A stretch of DNA of 64,000 bases from Verrucomicrobiia bacterium (GTDB lineage Bacteria; Verrucomicrobiota; Verrucomicrobiia; Limisphaerales; UBA9464): assembly GCA_019634635.1 (NCBI GenBank), contig JAHCBB010000023.1, positions 1-64,000 of the forward strand, read 5' to 3'. The notes below the pieces were generated by a model. It was not told the origin of the DNA. It worked only from the letters and a program-made list of their open reading frames with translations, and made no database searches. Position numbers and translations under genes: made by a program. Each line of letters starts with the position of its first letter. The stretch's first letter is position 1. Of the stretch, positions 25,599-34,275 are shown in pieces.

Positions 25599-26216
25599 TC
25601 ACCCGGCATCCCATTCACCCGTCCGCAGATACGGCTTGAGGCGCGCCTTCAGGACTTCGCGGGCACGATGGATCAGGGATTTGGTGGCCGGGACTGAGGT
25701 GCCCAACACCGCTCCAATCTCCTCGTAACTGAGTTCACCTTCGCGGCACAGGAAAAGGGCCGTCCGTTGCTTCTCCGGGAGCGCGGCCAGGGCCTCCTCA
25801 ATTCTGGCAACGAGCTCGGCACGTTCCAGGTGGACGTCGGCGCCGGGCGTTGTGGGATCCGGAAGGCGCCCATGGGCCCCGCGTCCATCCGGCTCCGGTT
25901 CCTCGTCGAGTGAGGCCGCCGGATGCCGGCGCCTCCTTCGAACTTCATTCAGTGTGAGATTGCGGGCTATGGTGAACAGAAACGTGCTGAACCGGGCCGA
26001 AGGCTGGTATCGTCCGGCGCTCCGCCACAACTGGACGAACACCCCCTGGGCGATGTCTTCCGCCTCCTCCGGGTCGGGCAGGGTCCGAAACACGAAGGAG
26101 AGCACCGGCTGCTGCCATCGCGTCACCAACTGCGCGAAGGCGTCGGAGGCGTCGCGGTCACCCGCCTTCACCCGAAGCATCAGTGCGGCGTCGGGATCGG
26201 AAAGGGGCTCGGGCAT
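25599..26216 (-). CDS. ECF-type RNA polymerase sigma factor
   Basis: A 205-residue sigma-70 family protein with region 2 (DPEEAEDIAQGVFVQLWR; FLFTIARNLTLNEVRRRRR) and region 4 (ALAALPEKQRTALFLCREG; LSYEEIGAVLGTSVPATKS). A Pro/Glu/Gly-rich linker of about 40 residues joins them. ATG 26216 gives the expected N terminus. Its 5' end overlaps the 3' end of the dehydratase gene by 37 bp on the same strand, so it may be made from that transcript. No anti-sigma factor is adjacent: downstream is the convergent cyclase gene, 56 bp away. Confidence 0.9.
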   Translation of the reverse strand: MPEPLSDPDAALMLRVKAGDRDASDAFAQLVTRWQQPVLSFVFRTLPDPEEAEDIAQGVFVQLWRSAGRYQPSARFSTFLFTIARNLTLNEVRRRRRHPAASLDEEPEPDGRGAHGRLPDPTTPGADVHLERAELVARIEEALAALPEKQRTALFLCREGELSYEEIGAVLGTSVPATKSLIHRAREVLKARLKPYLRTGEWDAG

Positions 26217-28216
26217 TGCGGCGAAATGCTGTGTGGATACCCGGCGGGCGGACAAGGTTGCGTTCCCACACGATCTCCCAGGCGCGCGGCGATGGCATCC
26301 ACATCGTAAACGCATCCCCCCCAGGTCCCCCCGCCGGGCGCCTGGAGCAATGCCCACAACCGGGTATCGGCCGGCAGTTGCGGATGGGGTTCCAGCTCCG
26401 GATGCGGCTCGCGTGACGCGAGCACTGAGGCCCCCACTTCCGGATCAAAGCGCCGTCCGCCCTCGCCCACGAGGTCCACCGAGCCGGTCAATGCGGCCCG
26501 GTCAATCTCGATGCGGATCACGTCGCCGTCGCGGACGCGGCCCAGCGGCCCACCTGCCAGCGCCTCCGGTCCCACATGCCCGATGCAGGCCCCGGTGCTC
26601 ACGCCGCTGAATCGGGCGTCGGTCACCAGGGCGACGTGGCGGCCGAAGGGCAGATGTTTCAGGGCACTGGTCAGCTGGTAGGTTTCCTCCATGCCGGTCC
26701 CCAGCGGCCCGACGCCGATCAGCAGCACGACATCCCCGGCCGCGATCCGCCCGTGCTTGATCGCCGCGATGGCGTCCCGTTCCGAGGTGAACACACGTGC
26801 GGGCCCTTCGTGGCGGTACACCCCGTCGGCGTCCACAACGGAGGGGTCAATGGCCGTGGATTTGATCACGGATCCCTCGGGCGCCAGGTTGCCGCGGGGA
26901 AACGTGACCGTGCTGGTCAATCCGCGGATCTTGGCCCTGGGTGGTGGCAGGATCACGTCGTCGGGATCCACACCGTCCAGGGCCCTCAATTGTTCGCGGA
27001 ACCGCAACCGGCGCTCCGACCGTTCCCAGGCCTCCAGCACCTCGCCCAGGGAGCGGCCGGTGGCCGTCAGGACGTCCAGCGACAATAGGCCCAGATCGCG
27101 CAGGTGGCGCATCACCTCCGGAACGCCTCCCGCGAGGAAGACGCGCACCGTTGGATGATGCACGGGACCGTTGGGCAGCACGCTGACGAGACGCGGCGTG
27201 GCGCGGTTCACAGCGGTCCAATCGGCGACCGTCGGACGTCGCCGTCCGGCGGCGTGCGCAATGGCGGGGATGTGCAGGAGCAGGTTGGTGGAGCCGCCGA
27301 ACGCGGCGTGCACCGTCATGGCATTGCGGATCGCGGCGTCGGAGAGCAGGTCGGCGGTGGTGCGGCCCGCCGCGGCGAGGGCGGCCAGGGCGGCGGCGGA
27401 GGTCACCGCGAGGTCCCGCCAGACCGGTTCGCCGCTGGGCGCGAGGGCGGAGTGGGGCAGGGAAAGGCCCAGGGCTTCGCCGACGACCTGCGAGGTCGCC
27501 GCGGTGCCGAGGAACTGGCACCCACCGCCCGGGGTGGCGCAGGCGCGACATCCGAGTTCGGCGGCCTCGTCCAGTGAGACCAGTCCGTGCGCAAATCGGG
27601 CGCCAAGGGTCTGGACCGTTCCGGCATCCTCGCCCGATTCCGGCGGCAGGGTCACGCCGCCCGGCACCAGCACCGAGGGCAGCGTGGGGACTCCGGCGAG
27701 GGCCATCATCATCGCGGGAAGCCCCTTGTCGCAGGTGGCCACTCCGAGAATGCCGCGCCGCAGGGGCAGGGACCGGATCAACCGTCGGAATACGATGGCC
27801 GCGTCGTTGCGATAGGGCAGCGAATCGAACATGCCCGGGGTGCCCTGGGTCCGTCCGTCGCAGGGATCCGACACGAACGCCGCAAACGGGACTTTGCCCA
27901 GCCGGCGCAGTTCTTCGGCGGCGGCGCGAACCAGTTCCCCGATCTCCCAATGTCCGGTGTGGTATCCAAGCGCCACCGGCGTTCCGTCAGGTGCCCGTAC
28001 ACCGCCCTGGGTGGAAAGGATCAGGAAGGGGTCACGTCCCGCCTCCGCGGGATCCCAGCCCATGCCTGCGTTCTGGCTGAGTCCGAAGAGATGACCGCTG
28101 GGTTCCTCCCGAAGCATCGTCGCCGTGATCGGCAGCCGCCCCTGGGGGCCGGGCGCCCGGGACCGCACGTGGTAAATCTCCGCGGCGGTGTTGTTGAAAT
28201 AGGTGTCCAGCGGCAT
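26180..28216 (-). CDS. yjhG: IlvD/Edd-family dehydratase, YjhG/YagF (D-xylonate dehydratase) type
   Basis: A 678-residue Fe-S dehydratase that matches E. coli YjhG/YagF closely along its length, as I recall those sequences. Shared segments include SDPCDGRTQGTPGMFDSLPY, ATCDKGLPA, CRACATPGGGCQFLGTA, GEPVWRD, MTVHAAFGGSTNLLLHIPA, LTSTVTFPRGNLAPEGS and VTDARFSGVSTGACIGHVG. The cysteines in CDG, CDKG and CRAC/GGGC are the cluster-ligand candidates. It removes water from a sugar acid (D-xylonate or similar) to give a 2-keto-3-deoxy acid. ATG 28216 begins MPLDTYFNN; a TTG ten codons upstream is less likely. No aldolase or transporter is adjacent. The 3' end overlaps the sigma factor gene. Confidence 0.92.
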   Translation of the reverse strand: MPLDTYFNNTAAEIYHVRSRAPGPQGRLPITATMLREEPSGHLFGLSQNAGMGWDPAEAGRDPFLILSTQGGVRAPDGTPVALGYHTGHWEIGELVRAAAEELRRLGKVPFAAFVSDPCDGRTQGTPGMFDSLPYRNDAAIVFRRLIRSLPLRRGILGVATCDKGLPAMMMALAGVPTLPSVLVPGGVTLPPESGEDAGTVQTLGARFAHGLVSLDEAAELGCRACATPGGGCQFLGTAATSQVVGEALGLSLPHSALAPSGEPVWRDLAVTSAAALAALAAAGRTTADLLSDAAIRNAMTVHAAFGGSTNLLLHIPAIAHAAGRRRPTVADWTAVNRATPRLVSVLPNGPVHHPTVRVFLAGGVPEVMRHLRDLGLLSLDVLTATGRSLGEVLEAWERSERRLRFREQLRALDGVDPDDVILPPPRAKIRGLTSTVTFPRGNLAPEGSVIKSTAIDPSVVDADGVYRHEGPARVFTSERDAIAAIKHGRIAAGDVVLLIGVGPLGTGMEETYQLTSALKHLPFGRHVALVTDARFSGVSTGACIGHVGPEALAGGPLGRVRDGDVIRIEIDRAALTGSVDLVGEGGRRFDPEVGASVLASREPHPELEPHPQLPADTRLWALLQAPGGGTWGGCVYDVDAIAARLGDRVGTQPCPPAGYPHSISPQCPSPFPIPTPH

Positions 28217-28527
28217 GGCGGCAGCAAACCAGTTCGCCTGCGGCAACGCCAGTCGCGGGAGGCCGCGAGTTCCGGGTCCGGCCGCGGGTGGGCGCCCATT
28301 CGCCCGCCCATCTCACAGGCGTCGAGGCCCTCCGGAGTGCGGATGACGCGATCCGACCCTCGCGGTGGTGCAGCCGTTGTCACGCCGTCCGTCTGCCGCG
28401 TATGACGACTGGGCGCGGATGCCGGGGATCCGGGCGCCGTCGCGGCGTCCGCCCAAGGATTGCTGCGAGGGATCTGCGAGGCAGGTCAGGACGAACGCGG
28501 GAGGCACGCGATCACGCGAGGCTGCGG

Positions 28528-31500
28528 TCAGGGCTGCGGTGCCGGCGGGTTGCCGGGGTCGGGCGTTGGCGACGGGGGCGCGTTGGTCGGGGACTTCGGC
28601 GCACCCAGCAATCCCCGGAGCAGTCGGGAACCCGCACCGGTGTTGGTGCCCGAGCTCCCCTGCAGGGCCTTGTCCAGGACGGTGCCCAGCTTCTCCACAC
28701 CGCGGGCGCCCAATTCCCCAGCTGCCCCGGGAAGACGGGTCAGCGTTTGCGCCAGGGCCAGAGCGTCCACTTCCGGACGCGGCCTGCCCAGGGTGCCCTT
28801 GAGGGTCAGAAAAGCCGGCAGGTCGGCCCATGCCCCATCGCGGGGCAGACTCACCGTGACGGGCAATGACAGGCCGGAGTCGGCGGTGACATCCGCAAGG
28901 CGAATTTCACCGCGTGCCGTGGCGCGGAAGGCGTCGCTGCCGGCACCGGCCGAGGTGAGGGTGACCACGCCCTGTCCCGCCTTGATCTCCGCCTGCATCC
29001 ATTGCAGCGGGGCCTCGGAAATCGAGGGCAGCTGCAGCGAGCTCGAGAGCACCTGGACGAGAACCTGCATCATCGGGGATTTCAACGTGGCGATCTGGTA
29101 GTTCAGGTTGGTGCCCGACAGGGAGGCTGTGCCTGCCAGTTCGCGTCGCAGCCGGACGGGGTCAGACGTCACGCCTGTCAGGTCCACCGAGGCGTCCAGC
29201 GTCCCCTCCGGTTGTGGCATGGTTCCGGACAGCAGCGACGTCGCCAGCGGCCTCAACGGCGCCGATTTCACCATCGCGTTCACATCATAGCGGTGCCCGG
29301 GCTCGGACAACTGAAGGTCGGCACGCAGCGACGCGGGGGCGCCGTTCAGTTCGAGGGTCACCGGGTCGAGGCGAATTCGGTTGGACGACATCTCGATCCG
29401 GGAAACCCAGTTGGACACCACCGCCTCCCTGAAGTAGGTGGTCGCAATCCGGGAGTCCAGCGTCAACCGCCCCACCGGTAGATCCACCGGCGCCGCGGGT
29501 TCTCCGGAGGGGGGAGTGGGTTGGGCCGTTCGCGAACCGGACGACTTGCCCTCCGTGAGCAGGCCTGCCCAGGGGGTCAGGTCCAGCGAGTCGGCCGTGG
29601 CGGCGAGCTCGCCAGAAATCCGGCCGGGAATCGAGAAATCGAGTCGCCCCTTGCCTCCAAGCTGGTTGGAGGCGCGGTCGGTCGGCGGCAGATTGACGGC
29701 GATTCGGGACACCTCGACCACCGGCCCTTGTGCCGCGACCGCCAGTTGGAGATCCGCCCGCTGATCCTTGAGGCGATATCCGGCAACGTCTCCGGATACC
29801 CCGGTCAATGCGAACCCGATCGTACCTTCGGTCGCTCCGCGGCGCTGTTCCACCTGAATGCCCAGGGCGCCCGTTCCGGATTGCAGCGCAAGGTCGGGGA
29901 CAGGAAACGCGCCGAGCAGCGCCGGCAGTTCCAACATCGTGTTGAGCTGGGCGCCCGATTCGCCGGTCCCCAAATGGACCCGTGCCGATCCGGTGGAGGT
30001 GAGCAGCACCTCTCCTTGATGCCGGGCCGTGGTATCGAGCCGTTCGACCCGGACCAGATCGAAGTCCTCGACGAGGACCTGAAGGGTCATCTGAACGTCC
30101 AGTTCCGCGGCAGTGGCTCCCGGATTGGCGGGGGGAAACCGGAGGTCGCCGGCGGTCCCGTCGGACTGGAGCCGCATGCGGGCTCCGCCTTGTTCCACCG
30201 TCAGGCGGGTGACGGCAGCGACCCGTCCGGAAGGTGCCTGGGCGCCGAGCAGTCCTTTCCAGGATTCCAGCTGGAGGTTGTCGAGAGTCAGCGTGAAGGT
30301 CGCATCCCGGACCGCCGGCGCCTTGGGCCCCCAGGCCAGCGGCATTGCGTGGTCCAGTGCACCGCGGAGCACCGTCCGCCCGGCCTCGAGGACCGTCAGG
30401 TCTGCCGTCTCAATCAGCGCCGTCTTTGCCTCCAGATCCGAGCGCATCCGGAATGCGGACTCGATCGAGAGTTCGGGCAGCGAAGTGGTGCTCGTGCGCA
30501 CCATGAACGGATTGGCCGTCACCTTGCCCTGGGCAGCCACGGCGGACCCGCCGCGGGCGACATCCACACGGCCTTCCGCGCCGAGTTGTGTGTTGCCGAA
30601 ATCCACGCCCATCAGCGCCCCCGCCAACCCGAGGGCCTCCGGCCCCAGGCCGTTCACCCGCCATGCGATCCGCGCCTCGCCGGCATCGGGATCGAAGGGG
30701 CCGGAAATGTGAATGTCGCCTGCAGGGCGGCCGGACCGTGTGACGGCCAACCGGATGCCGCGGATTTCGGAACGGGTGGAGTCCGCACTCAGTTCCACCG
30801 CCAGGCCTGTGGATTCACTCCAGGCACCCTGGGCGGAAGCTAACGACGCAAGGAGCGATCCGTTCACTTCCTGCGGGGCGAGCTTCCGGTTCAGGACGAA
30901 GCCGTACTCACCGCGGACGTCGCCGGCGAGCAAGTTCGTGGCGGCCGCCGTGACCTGAAACCGGGCGCCGACCGTCAGCCTTCCGGGGACTTCCGGTGCC
31001 AGCACATCAAGGGTCACTTGCAGTTCGCTCAGCGCCGCCTCGCGAACGCCGTCCGCACCGGTCGTCCGGATCCGGACCGTGCCGTTGCGGATCGAAAGAT
31101 TGCGGAGATCCAGCGACCCGGGATCACCTTTCCCGGAGTCTGCTGCAGACGGGGAGTCCGACAGGATGCCCGAAAGGTTGCTGGTGCCGTCCGGTGCCGA
31201 AACCACGGTCACCACCGGGTCCTCCAGCGAGAGTTCCTGCAGCGCCAGGCGGCCGCGCAGCAGGTCGCCCAGTCGGTAGCGGATTCGCAATGCGTCCGCA
31301 GCGAACAGCGTTTCGCCACCCCGGGGGGTCAGGCGAATCGTGCGGACGTCGAGCGAGGAAAACGGGCGGAGGCGGATGTCGCCGACCGTGAGGTCGCTGC
31401 CGAGCGAGGCGCCAATCCGGGGAATGACCACGGCCCGGAGAAATGGGCCGCTGGTCACGACCAAACCGGTGACGACCAGGAGGGCGACAAGTACGGCAAC

Positions 31501-31542
31501 AACGATTGCCGGACGGCGAAGGCGCGAGGACTTGGAGGGCAT
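28528..31542 (-). CDS. AsmA-like / DUF748-type inner-membrane protein with large periplasmic domain
   Basis: A 1004-residue protein: a basic N terminus, one TM helix (IVVAVLVALLVVTGLVV, about 12-30), then a long beta-rich periplasmic region typical of AsmA/TamB-like bridge proteins (repeating blocks such as LTVGDIRLRPFSSLDVRTI, LALQELSLEDPVVTVV and LRNLSIRNGTVRI). The C-terminal AsmA-type segment contains SLSGTNLNYQIATLKSPMM. The last 60 residues are Pro/Ser/Gly-rich. These proteins are thought to move lipids between membranes or support outer-membrane assembly; the specific role is inference. It lies 8 bp after the heptose epimerase gene on the same strand, fitting an envelope/LPS theme. Confidence 0.82.
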   Translation of the reverse strand: MPSKSSRLRRPAIVVAVLVALLVVTGLVVTSGPFLRAVVIPRIGASLGSDLTVGDIRLRPFSSLDVRTIRLTPRGGETLFAADALRIRYRLGDLLRGRLALQELSLEDPVVTVVSAPDGTSNLSGILSDSPSAADSGKGDPGSLDLRNLSIRNGTVRIRTTGADGVREAALSELQVTLDVLAPEVPGRLTVGARFQVTAAATNLLAGDVRGEYGFVLNRKLAPQEVNGSLLASLASAQGAWSESTGLAVELSADSTRSEIRGIRLAVTRSGRPAGDIHISGPFDPDAGEARIAWRVNGLGPEALGLAGALMGVDFGNTQLGAEGRVDVARGGSAVAAQGKVTANPFMVRTSTTSLPELSIESAFRMRSDLEAKTALIETADLTVLEAGRTVLRGALDHAMPLAWGPKAPAVRDATFTLTLDNLQLESWKGLLGAQAPSGRVAAVTRLTVEQGGARMRLQSDGTAGDLRFPPANPGATAAELDVQMTLQVLVEDFDLVRVERLDTTARHQGEVLLTSTGSARVHLGTGESGAQLNTMLELPALLGAFPVPDLALQSGTGALGIQVEQRRGATEGTIGFALTGVSGDVAGYRLKDQRADLQLAVAAQGPVVEVSRIAVNLPPTDRASNQLGGKGRLDFSIPGRISGELAATADSLDLTPWAGLLTEGKSSGSRTAQPTPPSGEPAAPVDLPVGRLTLDSRIATTYFREAVVSNWVSRIEMSSNRIRLDPVTLELNGAPASLRADLQLSEPGHRYDVNAMVKSAPLRPLATSLLSGTMPQPEGTLDASVDLTGVTSDPVRLRRELAGTASLSGTNLNYQIATLKSPMMQVLVQVLSSSLQLPSISEAPLQWMQAEIKAGQGVVTLTSAGAGSDAFRATARGEIRLADVTADSGLSLPVTVSLPRDGAWADLPAFLTLKGTLGRPRPEVDALALAQTLTRLPGAAGELGARGVEKLGTVLDKALQGSSGTNTGAGSRLLRGLLGAPKSPTNAPPSPTPDPGNPPAPQP

Positions 31543-31550
31543 GGGGCGAA

Positions 31551-32474
31551 TCAGGAGGTGCACAGGCTGCGGACGTAGTCGGGGATGCCGGACTCGGGCG
31601 GGAATTCGGGGACGAATCCGAGTTCCTGCCGTGCTTTGGACATGTCCGCCTCCGTGTGCGGTTGATAGAAGGCAAATGGGTTCTCGATGTATTCCGGCGC
31701 CAGGTCGGTGCCCAGCGCGCGGTTGAGGAGTGCGATGACGCGGTTGAAGGAGATCGCGCATCCGGAACCGCAGTTGTAGATGTCGCTCCGTGGGGCATTG
31801 AGCGCCTGGAGCGTGAGGCTCACCACGTCCTTCACATAAACGAAGTCCCGGTGCTGCTCTCCGGCGCGGAACACGCGCGGGCGGTGTCCGGATCGGATCT
31901 GCTGGAACAACTGGTACACCATGCTGGCCGCCGCGCCCTTGTGGGCCTCACCCGGGCCGTAGACGTTGAAGTACCGGAGGCCGACGATTCGCCACGACGG
32001 ATGGCGGCGCGCGTGCTCGCGGGCGAGGTTGTCGAGCTGGACCTTGGTGAACGCGTAGATGTTGGCCGGGGCGGAGGGCTGGGCCTCAGTCTGGACACCG
32101 CTGCAGATTCCGTAGGTGGCGGCCGAACTGGCGTACACCACCGGGGTTTCGTGGGGCGCGGCGAATTCCAGCAGGCGCCGGAAGCCCTCGATGTTGTCGT
32201 GTCCCTGGAGGCGTGCGTCGTGTTCAGTGGTGTCGGTGATGGACGCCTCGTGAATGATGGCGTCGAAGATGGCGTCGCCAAATTGGCGGGACCAGTCGAG
32301 CCGCGACACATCGGCGGTCACAAAATCGCCGGTGAATCCGCGGAGGTTCCGGAAGTCGCCGGAACGAAAATCATCCACCACGACCAGGCGCGCCTCCGGG
32401 AACCGGGCCTGAAGCTCGCGGACGATGTTCGAACCGATGAAACCGGCACCGCCGGTGACCAGTATATTGCGCAC
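31551..32474 (-). CDS. rfaD: ADP-L-glycero-D-manno-heptose-6-epimerase
   Basis: Interconverts ADP-heptose epimers to supply LPS inner core. It is an extended short-chain dehydrogenase of 307 residues from GTG 32474: NAD-binding ILVTGGAGFIGSNIV, the catalytic SSAATYG and NIYAFTKVQLDNLA (YxxxK) segments, and family-specific GLRYFNVYGPGEAHKGAAAS and RAGEQHRDFVYVKDVV, which distinguish RfaD from GalE. A frame from GTG 32540 would add 22 residues before the Rossmann strand, less likely. Presence of this gene supports an outer membrane with heptose-containing lipopolysaccharide. It lies immediately upstream of the AsmA-like gene. Confidence 0.93.
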   Translation of the reverse strand: MRNILVTGGAGFIGSNIVRELQARFPEARLVVVDDFRSGDFRNLRGFTGDFVTADVSRLDWSRQFGDAIFDAIIHEASITDTTEHDARLQGHDNIEGFRRLLEFAAPHETPVVYASSAATYGICSGVQTEAQPSAPANIYAFTKVQLDNLAREHARRHPSWRIVGLRYFNVYGPGEAHKGAAASMVYQLFQQIRSGHRPRVFRAGEQHRDFVYVKDVVSLTLQALNAPRSDIYNCGSGCAISFNRVIALLNRALGTDLAPEYIENPFAFYQPHTEADMSKARQELGFVPEFPPESGIPDYVRSLCTS

Positions 32475-32564
32475 GTCCGCGACAGTCAGTCCGTGTGCGC
32501 ACCGCCGCAAGCGCCCTGTCGCGGTGCGGTACCCGGGCACCGAGCCCTTTTCGAACCGACCGGG

Positions 32565-33905
32565 TCATGGCCGGAGGCTGAGGCAGACGAGGCGCTTCTC
32601 ACCGCGCAGATAGAGCCGTCCATCGGCCAGGACGGGTCCCGCCCAGCAGGGGTATTCGAGAGACGGCACCTGCCAGCGACCCAGTTCGCGGCAGGAATTC
32701 GGATCCGGCTGAAACATCCCCACCAATCCGCCCTCTCCCAGGGCGATCAGCCGTCCGTCCGCCACGATGCATGAGCCGCGTCCGAAGACCGGGGGCTGGG
32801 AGGAGGTGTGCGCACGCCACCGCTCGTCGCGCTCCCACCGCACCGTGCCGGTGGCAAAGTCCACGCATCGGAACGAGGCATCCGGCTCGTTGCGTCCGCT
32901 GAATCCGTACAGGTGACCGTCCACAAGGACGGGGGTTGCCCAGTGCATTTCAAGACCGAGCCCCTTCCAGTTCTCCGTGAACCGGGTGACATCGGGCGCG
33001 ACGCGGAGCGAGACGGAGCCGGATTTGTAGTAGGCGCTGGAGATGAGGATGTCGTCGCCCAGGAGGACTGGATTGGCAGCGTTGACCGATTCCTCAACCC
33101 GGGCGCGGAACCACCGGGAGAACTGGACCTTGCCATCGGTCGGGTCGAGGGCGACGAGCCCCTGACGCATCAGGCAGAAGACCAGGCGCCTGCCGTGCAT
33201 CGTGGCGGCGACGGGTGAGGCGTAGCTGGCCTGTTTCCACCACTCACCCCAGCGCACCGGGGGTTCACCGGGCCACCCCAACATGGCCTGACCCTCCCAG
33301 TTGCTGCGGCCGACCGACTGCCAAAGCGTCCGGCCGGACTCCGGATCAAACGCCACCACCCCGGAATCCGGCTGCCCGCCGACCATGACGAGGAGGCGGT
33401 TTCCTTCGAGCAACGGCGTTGAGCCCACTCCAAAGAACGCCTCCGGCACTTCGAAATCCCTGGCGGTGTCCCGCTGCCAGAGGATTTCTCCGGTGGCGGG
33501 GTCGAGTGCGGTCAGCTTTCCCTCGGCCCCGAAAGTCACCACGCGTTCCGTGGTGAGGATCGGCGCACACCGGGGTCCGTTATTGTAGCCGAAGGGATCC
33601 TGGTAGGCGGTTGGGTAGCCGCGTTTCCAAATCGCAGCGCCGGTCGCCGGATCCAACGCCTCCACCACTTCCTCGTTGCCGATGCGGTGAAAGAGGACGA
33701 GCCGACCGTGACCCACGGACGGGGCCGAATAGCCTGTCCCCACCGTCCGGTCGAAGATGACCTTCGGGCCGGACTCCGGGATGCGGGTGATCAAGCCGGT
33801 CTCGGGCGAGACCCCATCACCCGTGGGTCCTAGAAATCGAGGCCAGTCCGAGCCGGTGGCGGCTAAGGGGGCGAGCAACAGCGACAGGGCAGCCCGGAAC
33901 AGCAT
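32565..33905 (-). CDS. Secreted PQQ-type beta-propeller protein
   Basis: A 446-residue exported protein with signal peptide MLFRAALSLLLAPLAATG. The mature part opens with DWPRFLGPTGDGVSPETG, the usual entry of planctomycete/verrucomicrobial propellers. Propeller blades follow with the Trp-docking pattern (VVEALDPATGAAIWKR, LTALDPATGEILWQRD, VVAFDPESGRTLW, LVALDPTDGKVQFSR, CVDFATGTVRWERD). No dehydrogenase catalytic Glu/Asp or heme motif is evident, so it is probably a structural or binding protein, not a PQQ enzyme. ATG 33905 opens the signal peptide. Function unknown. Confidence 0.85.
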   Translation of the reverse strand: MLFRAALSLLLAPLAATGSDWPRFLGPTGDGVSPETGLITRIPESGPKVIFDRTVGTGYSAPSVGHGRLVLFHRIGNEEVVEALDPATGAAIWKRGYPTAYQDPFGYNNGPRCAPILTTERVVTFGAEGKLTALDPATGEILWQRDTARDFEVPEAFFGVGSTPLLEGNRLLVMVGGQPDSGVVAFDPESGRTLWQSVGRSNWEGQAMLGWPGEPPVRWGEWWKQASYASPVAATMHGRRLVFCLMRQGLVALDPTDGKVQFSRWFRARVEESVNAANPVLLGDDILISSAYYKSGSVSLRVAPDVTRFTENWKGLGLEMHWATPVLVDGHLYGFSGRNEPDASFRCVDFATGTVRWERDERWRAHTSSQPPVFGRGSCIVADGRLIALGEGGLVGMFQPDPNSCRELGRWQVPSLEYPCWAGPVLADGRLYLRGEKRLVCLSLRP

Positions 33906-33956
33906 GCAGGCTGTTCTGGGCTGTCGGCGCCGGGAGGGCAAGCCTGCCTTCGCGCC

Positions 33957-34124
33957 TCAGGCGGTGACGGGGTCGTCCGACCAGTCCGCCAGCTTGAGGA
34001 TTTCCCGGGCCTTGCGGCGTTCGTACCGGTGTTTTTGGGATTTGCCGGGCCGGTCTGTGGCGGCGCGGAATGAATTTTTGGAACTCCTGAGGATTTCCCG
34101 GATGAGGTCGGTGTTCTTGCTCAT
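33957..34124 (-). CDS. Small basic hypothetical protein
   Basis: A 55-residue frame (MSKNTDLIREILRSSKNSF, then a Lys/Arg-rich helix HRYERRKAREILKLADW), helical and strongly basic. It lies 51 bp upstream of the PQQ-propeller gene on the same strand. The amphipathic pattern suggests a real short protein, possibly nucleic-acid-binding, but it has no family match I can name. A start seven codons upstream (34145) is possible. Confidence 0.5.
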   Translation of the reverse strand: MSKNTDLIREILRSSKNSFRAATDRPGKSQKHRYERRKAREILKLADWSDDPVTA

Positions 34125-34275
34125 AGTGACTTTGGGGATCGTCACCCTTCCCCCGGCCTTCCGGGAGAAGGAGGGTCCAACGCACTTAAGAAAAGCACGT
34201 CACCGCAAGGCGCGCCAGAAAGAATGTTGCCCGGACGTCACCCGATCGTGACGAACCCCGGGAGGACTTCCGGAA

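Noticed and set aside
32475..32540. Longer N terminus of the heptose epimerase
   Set aside because: The 22 extra residues precede the Rossmann strand that normally starts the protein.
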